NCBI RefSeq assembly: GCF_020740795.1
Contig: NC_067286.1
Location: 32,016,003-32,080,002, forward strand
Direction of reading: 5' to 3'
DNA from: Apus apus
Taxonomy: Eukaryota > Chordata > Aves > Apodiformes > Apodidae
DNA: 64,000 nucleotides
The position numbers and the translations under genes are program-made. Numbering within the stretch: position 1 is the stretch's first letter; every line of letters begins with the position of its first letter. Shown here one piece after another: positions 61,101-64,000 of this stretch. The notes beneath the pieces were generated by a model that worked only from the letters and a program-made list of their open reading frames with translations, had not been told where the DNA came from and did no database searches.

Positions 61101-62974
61101 ACAGTATTCCATTTACCCTTTAATTGCTTCTACAGTCTGAAAACTACATTTACAAGAAGAGAGAGAGCTGGACAGTCACAAAACTGACATTCAGAGAGAA
61201 TAGAGAACAAATTTAGACCACTTGCAAAGAAAACAGCAGATGTAACAATTTGGTTTTCTTCCTCTAGTTTATTAAATTGCAAAGTAAATAAACTATTACT
61301 GACTTACAACAAGTTAAAGGGAAATTAACACTGAATTAAAATTACTTACACTATGTGAAGTGAGAGAAAGATTACAGAATTTGGCTTCTACTTCTCTTCT
61401 TGTTAGTTTTTCAGTCTACAAGAGAAACAGATTCAAATGTATATGACAACTGAGTTACCAAAAAAAAAAAATAATACTATTGCTAAGAGGAATTAAAATA
61501 CAAATGTCCAAGACTAATTAAAGGTTACATTTATGAACTGCAATAATACTCCAAAAGAAAAATAACAATAAGTAACACATTTTCCACCTATCTTCTCATG
61601 AGGTGATATTTGGCTTGGCTTTAAAAAGCAACAAAAAGTGCAAAAAATACCAATTTTTGTTGAAAAGCACTTCTGCATTAAAACAGGTATTTTGATTGGA
61701 TTTAAGTACTTATTTAAATGAATTTAATCTGTTTTCTTTGCTTATAAGGTAGAAAAGCTCAACATGCTATTAAGATACCTCTTAGTTTTTTTGAATAGCT
61801 TATCAGTTCTTCATCATATGGGTGAAGAATTCACTCATAAATACACATTTAAAAATAATTTTGAAACATCACAATCTAAAGTAACAATAAAAAAAAATAA
61901 TCTAAGTGTACAGGCCAAAGATAACCAGTCTTTTTGTATATCAACATGATATTCCTTGTTATCCTGGCAATGGGCTGTTACTCATTTTTGGAGATAGCTC
62001 CACAAAATAAGGTACTCTACAGCAATGACAACAGAGATTAAGTTAGTAACCAGTATCTTACCACAGCATCATAGAGAATGATGTAAACTTGATTGAGTTT
62101 ATCCTCTGGTATCCCACAGTGCAAAAGTATAGCTTTCAGTAAGGCAGTGTGGTTCAAGTAAATACTGTAATTTCTTTCCTAACGGAGGGGAAAAAAAAAT
62201 AAAAGAAGCAAAAAGAAAAAAAAAAGAAAAAAAGTTTTACTTTCACTCCATTTTGCTTAAAAATAGAAAGTTTCCTAAACATTTAATAATATTTGAACAC
62301 CAACTTCAGACCTTTCCTTCCACCACCTCACTTTCCATCTAGTACTGAAGAATGGCAAGGCTTGTCCCATTCTACAATAATCACTTACCTGACAGAAGTA
62401 AGACATGATTCCAATGGCATGGTAAGGATTAAATTAATATTTTATTTGCACACAAACTTATGCTTCATTTTATGTTTATCTATGAAACATATTTTTGTTT
62501 AAATGACAGTGTTCTATAGCTGACTATCAGTAAAGTATGGAAAGAGTTCTGTATTTGTTAAGGTTAAATGAACTATCTTTTTTAAGCATATTAGACTATA
62601 GATTTACTGAGATTAAAATTTCAGGGTGGAAAAGAAAGCAAAAGGGATGAACAGAGAATCTACCTGTAGTACTGAAAACTCTTGAATGATTTCTGAAATG
62701 GCATAAATTGTTTCTGCAATAGGCAAAAAGCTATTTCCAGTAGATGTAATAATGTCAAATGCACATTCCAGGAGCTCTTTGGGATGACAACGGTCTAACT
62801 TCCGAGGTCTGAAAACTCGCTCTATACAGTATCTAAAGGAAACATTGAAGAATGATCAGCATCTTCAGCGGTTGCTGCCATAAAGCACAGCATCTGTGCA
62901 AAACCTCATCTCTATGTCCCTTACCGTTTCAAGTTTGATATGTTATTCCTAGCTACAAATCTCGCAAAAGGAAT
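49127..62974 (-). CDS. EIF2AK4: EIF2AK4 (GCN2 kinase), C-terminal 531 residues, 16 exons; 5' part beyond window
   Basis: Sixteen minus-strand exons with GT-AG borders and matching phases join into 1,596 nt (531 codons plus TAG). From 5' to 3' they are 62974-62925, 62832-62664, 62178-62062, 61415-61350, 60831-60661, 60055-59921, 59795-59688, 58946-58818, 57769-57683, 56427-56315, 54601-54543, 53665-53568, 52312-52244, 51642-51598, 50475-50351 and 49181-49127. The product matches vertebrate GCN2 from the middle of the HisRS-like domain. Landmarks in fragment numbering: [11 protein letters not shown] near 18, GGRYDHL at 230-236 (HisRS motif-2-like), [13 protein letters not shown] at 250-262 (motif-3-like), then the C-terminal ribosome-binding and dimerisation domain. 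GCN2 senses uncharged tRNA and stalled ribosomes and phosphorylates eIF2alpha. Kinase and RWD exons are off the right edge. Identity is secure. Confidence 0.97.
49182..50350 (-). other. EIF2AK4: EIF2AK4 last intron
   Basis: 1.17 kb between the last two coding exons. It contains an A-rich tract near 49547-49559 and nothing else recognised. A 128-codon minus-strand open frame at 49711-50097 shows no family resemblance. Confidence 0.85.
50351..50475 (-). CDS. EIF2AK4: EIF2AK4 penultimate exon, C-terminal domain
   Basis: Encodes [20 protein letters not shown], then [20 protein letters not shown] and K, plus two bases of arginine. The [11 protein letters not shown] block is highly conserved in GCN2. 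Confidence 0.97.
51598..51642 (-). CDS. EIF2AK4: EIF2AK4 micro-exon (45 nt), C-terminal domain
   Basis: Encodes [15 protein letters not shown] exactly, phase 0 both ends, acceptor TTTACAG, donor GTAAGC. Too short to stand out as an open reading frame on its own; found by homology and phase. Confidence 0.96.
52244..52312 (-). CDS. EIF2AK4: EIF2AK4 exon, C-terminal domain
   Basis: 23 codons, [20 protein letters not shown] then ILA, acceptor TTGGCAG, donor GTAAGT. Confidence 0.97.
53568..53665 (-). CDS. EIF2AK4: EIF2AK4 exon, start of C-terminal domain
   Basis: 98 nt. Two bases complete glycine, then [20 protein letters not shown] and [12 protein letters not shown], donor GTAACA. It matches the APEKLSAS block of GCN2. 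Confidence 0.97.
54543..54601 (-). CDS. EIF2AK4: EIF2AK4 exon, linker
   Basis: 59 nt. One base completes an arginine, then [19 protein letters not shown] and one base of glycine. This is the low-complexity linker between the HisRS-like and C-terminal domains. The reading frame continues past the true donor (GTATTG) into the intron. Confidence 0.92.
55021..55262 (-). mobile_element. CR1 LINE 3' fragment in EIF2AK4 intron
   Basis: Begins TCATAGAATGGTTAAGGTTG, followed by GGAAGGGACCTTAAAGATCA and further CR1 3' sequence (ccctgggcaacctattccag). It is in minus orientation, the sense of EIF2AK4. About 240 bp, more diverged than the 34-kb copy and lacking multiple terminal octamers. Confidence 0.93.
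56315..56427 (-). CDS. EIF2AK4: EIF2AK4 exon, end of HisRS-like domain
   Basis: Encodes [20 protein letters not shown] and [17 protein letters not shown] plus two bases of an arginine codon. 113 nt, donor GTAAGT. Confidence 0.97.
57683..57769 (-). CDS. EIF2AK4: EIF2AK4 exon
   Basis: 29 codons, [20 protein letters not shown] then SDKEGSHVK, acceptor ACATTAG, donor GTAATG. Confidence 0.97.
58230..58289 (+). mobile_element. Old CR1 3' relic in EIF2AK4 intron
   Basis: GGTTGGACTCTGTGACCTCA, then GAGGTCCTTTTCAA and ATTCTGTCAT, follows the CR1 3' end wording in plus orientation, antisense to EIF2AK4. Short and old. Confidence 0.7.
58431..58500. repeat. Cluster of palindromes in EIF2AK4 intron
   Basis: 58431-58446 is a perfect 16-bp palindrome, TGTCACTTAAGTGACA. 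58477-58500 is an inverted repeat with perfect 10-bp arms ATTAGGTCAG/CTGACCTAAT and a 4-bp loop, which places AGGTCA and TGACCT half-sites 6 bp apart. Function unknown. Confidence 0.85.
58818..58946 (-). CDS. EIF2AK4: EIF2AK4 exon, anticodon-binding-like region
   Basis: 43 codons including [18 protein letters not shown] and [17 protein letters not shown]. It resembles the Rossmann-like C-terminal lobe of HisRS-type proteins. Confidence 0.97.
59688..59795 (-). CDS. EIF2AK4: EIF2AK4 exon with motif-3-like [11 protein letters not shown]
   Basis: 36 codons, [20 protein letters not shown] then [16 protein letters not shown], before GTGAGT. The acceptor TTTTGAG is weak. A later in-exon CAG could compete but would break homology. 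Confidence 0.95.
59921..60055 (-). CDS. EIF2AK4: EIF2AK4 exon with GGRYDHL motif
   Basis: 45 codons. [20 protein letters not shown] corresponds to the region around the HisRS HisA motif, followed by [20 protein letters not shown] and RYDHL. A TTTCAG in the middle (near 59996) looks like an acceptor but is coding, because homology continues through it. Confidence 0.97.
60661..60831 (-). CDS. EIF2AK4: EIF2AK4 exon, HisRS-like domain
   Basis: 57 codons starting [13 protein letters not shown], including [19 protein letters not shown] and ending KLQ before GTTTGT. It is the helical part between HisRS motifs. Confidence 0.96.
61350..61415 (-). CDS. EIF2AK4: EIF2AK4 exon, HisRS-like domain
   Basis: 22 codons beginning [18 protein letters not shown], phase 0 at both ends, acceptor CTTGTAG, donor GTAAGT. 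Confidence 0.96.
62062..62178 (-). CDS. EIF2AK4: EIF2AK4 exon, HisRS-like domain
   Basis: Encodes [19 protein letters not shown], then [20 protein letters not shown] (39 codons). The acceptor is preceded by an unusually long pyrimidine tract on the minus strand (62180-62235). Confidence 0.97.
62180..62235. repeat. A-rich tract, pyrimidine tract of the EIF2AK4 acceptor
   Basis: A/G-rich on the plus strand, hence a continuous T/C tract on the minus strand directly before the acceptor of exon 62178-62062. Confidence 0.85.
62664..62832 (-). CDS. EIF2AK4: EIF2AK4 exon, HisRS-like domain
   Basis: One base completes an arginine, then [20 protein letters not shown] follows and the exon ends IIQEFSVLQ before GTAGAT. 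169 nt. It matches the strongly conserved [11 protein letters not shown] segment of GCN2. Confidence 0.96.
62925..62974 (-). CDS. EIF2AK4: EIF2AK4 exon (first visible)
   Basis: Encodes [16 protein letters not shown] plus two bases of an arginine codon. Acceptor TTTTCAG, donor GTAAGG. This is the HisRS-like domain, just after the motif-1 region. The preceding exon was not found before the window end. Confidence 0.95.
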
Positions 62975-64000
62975 CTGAAAAATAAAATATAAGCAACTTG
63001 TTGAAATAAAACATTGAGTCTGACTAGACTGAAACTGGATACGAGTTACTACAGGGCAGAAATACTTGTACTCTCACACGTGTAAAAATGCCTTAAATAT
63101 TTGACATAGCCAACTAATATTAATCAAATCATTCTTGCTGCAAATTTTAAATAAAAGCCTCCTGCCCCCCATGTTCCTACAAAAGCTTGGCGAAGGACAC
63201 AGAGACTCTCCTTAATTACCTGAATGCATGCAAAATGCAAAATAAATTGACTATGAACTTTTACAATGTACAAACAGGTATTCTGCTTTTTATAGAAAGA
63301 AGTACTTTAAAATAAATCTTTGGTCAACACATTTTCTAAAACAAGCAATTCTAATGGAAAGATCAATTTTGCAGATCCTGCACAAATCCTTAATTGTGAA
63401 TCCTATTGCATAGCTTGATGTTATAAATGCAAAGGAAGGATGAGTTATACTCACCTTAAATTAATGAAATGGAATATAAGAAGTCAGGTTCCTTAACCAT
63501 CAAAAATAAACAAAAAATATCTAACAAAATGTTTTGGTGTTAAATTAAATGCAAGGTAACTAACTGGGCCAACATTGCATATAACTGTGTAGTACTGATA
63601 GAAGAATCCCACAGTGAAATTTCACCTGTGTAAACAGCAACTCCTGTCAAGAGAAAAATGATCCTTGACAACATCTGTTTGAGGAACATAAAACTATAAC
63701 CCGCATTCTCTATAGAGATTCATAAATGAGAAAGGAATAGGAATATTAGAATTTTCACTGGACATTAGGAAAGTCTTTTATTATGCACAAGAAAAAAACC
63801 ACAGAAAACCTCAGCAGTGACACCTACTGCATTTATAATATGGCATTATTTTCACCTGTGTTAAAAAAAAAAAAAGTACAGTTGTCCTGGTTGGTCTTTC
63901 CTAGGTGGTCAGGGCTCCAGCTGTCCAGACCAGGAGTACTGCACAGGACTACAAGAACAGATACCAAAAGACATGCTGCTTCAGCAGTCAGAAGAAACAT
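62975..64000 (-). other. EIF2AK4: EIF2AK4 intron, truncated by window end
   Basis: No further exon was found before the right edge. The expected upstream segment, which in GCN2 ends in a leucine-proline-aspartate-leucine-arginine stretch, could not be read here. Confidence 0.75.

Noticed and set aside
63450-63500. Donor-like CTCAC|CTTAAATT on the minus strand as a further EIF2AK4 exon
   Set aside because: The preceding sequence does not encode the expected GCN2 segment in any frame consistent with the next exon's phase.
1-64000. tRNA, rRNA, CRISPR arrays, operons, viral genomes
   Set aside because: None seen on reading both strands. The only mobile-element protein sequence is CR1 reverse transcriptase.

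Overview
This window is nuclear DNA from a bird. Three observations support that. CR1 LINEs are present with the avian octamer-type 3' end, and one of them still has a long open reverse-transcriptase frame. Two vertebrate genes with intact GT-AG exon structures can be read. Their tail-to-tail arrangement is the vertebrate SRP14/EIF2AK4 neighbourhood. There is no sign of bacterial operons, CRISPR arrays or viral genomes.

Left part (1 to about 43,400): a gene-poor intergenic stretch upstream of SRP14. I could read no convincing coding exon there on either strand. It holds low-complexity tracts, an isolated CpG-rich patch at 15.7-16.06 kb, two patches that look like candidate conserved non-coding elements (3.7-3.9 kb and 6.5-6.8 kb), a 1.48-kb 5'-truncated CR1 LINE on the minus strand (34,174-35,653), and a small family of diverged repeats at 37.3-40.4 kb that I cannot assign to any known element. 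By vertebrate synteny the next gene to the left should be BMF, but none of its exons was recognised here.

Middle part (about 43,430-47,860): the whole SRP14 gene on the plus strand, five coding exons giving a 110-residue protein. It starts inside a strong CpG-island promoter that carries a perfect-register 17-bp minisatellite of about 11.6 copies, each containing a GC-box-like core. Exon 4 is a 33-nt micro-exon that begins with a splice-donor-like sequence.

Right part (about 48,670-64,000): the last 16 coding exons of EIF2AK4 (GCN2 kinase) on the minus strand. They encode the final 531 residues: most of the histidyl-tRNA-synthetase-like domain, a linker and the C-terminal ribosome-binding/dimerisation domain. 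The kinase and RWD exons lie beyond the right edge. Introns hold one clear sense-oriented CR1 3' fragment, an old CR1 relic and a cluster of palindromes at 58.43-58.50 kb.

The two genes converge, with probable polyadenylation signals about 0.8 kb apart. Both products act on translating ribosomes: SRP14 in signal-recognition-particle elongation arrest, GCN2 in sensing uncharged tRNA and stalled ribosomes. No clearly new biological system was found. The items most worth a second look are the promoter minisatellite, the recursive-splice-like exon 4, the orphan CpG island, the unclassified repeat family and the intronic palindrome cluster.
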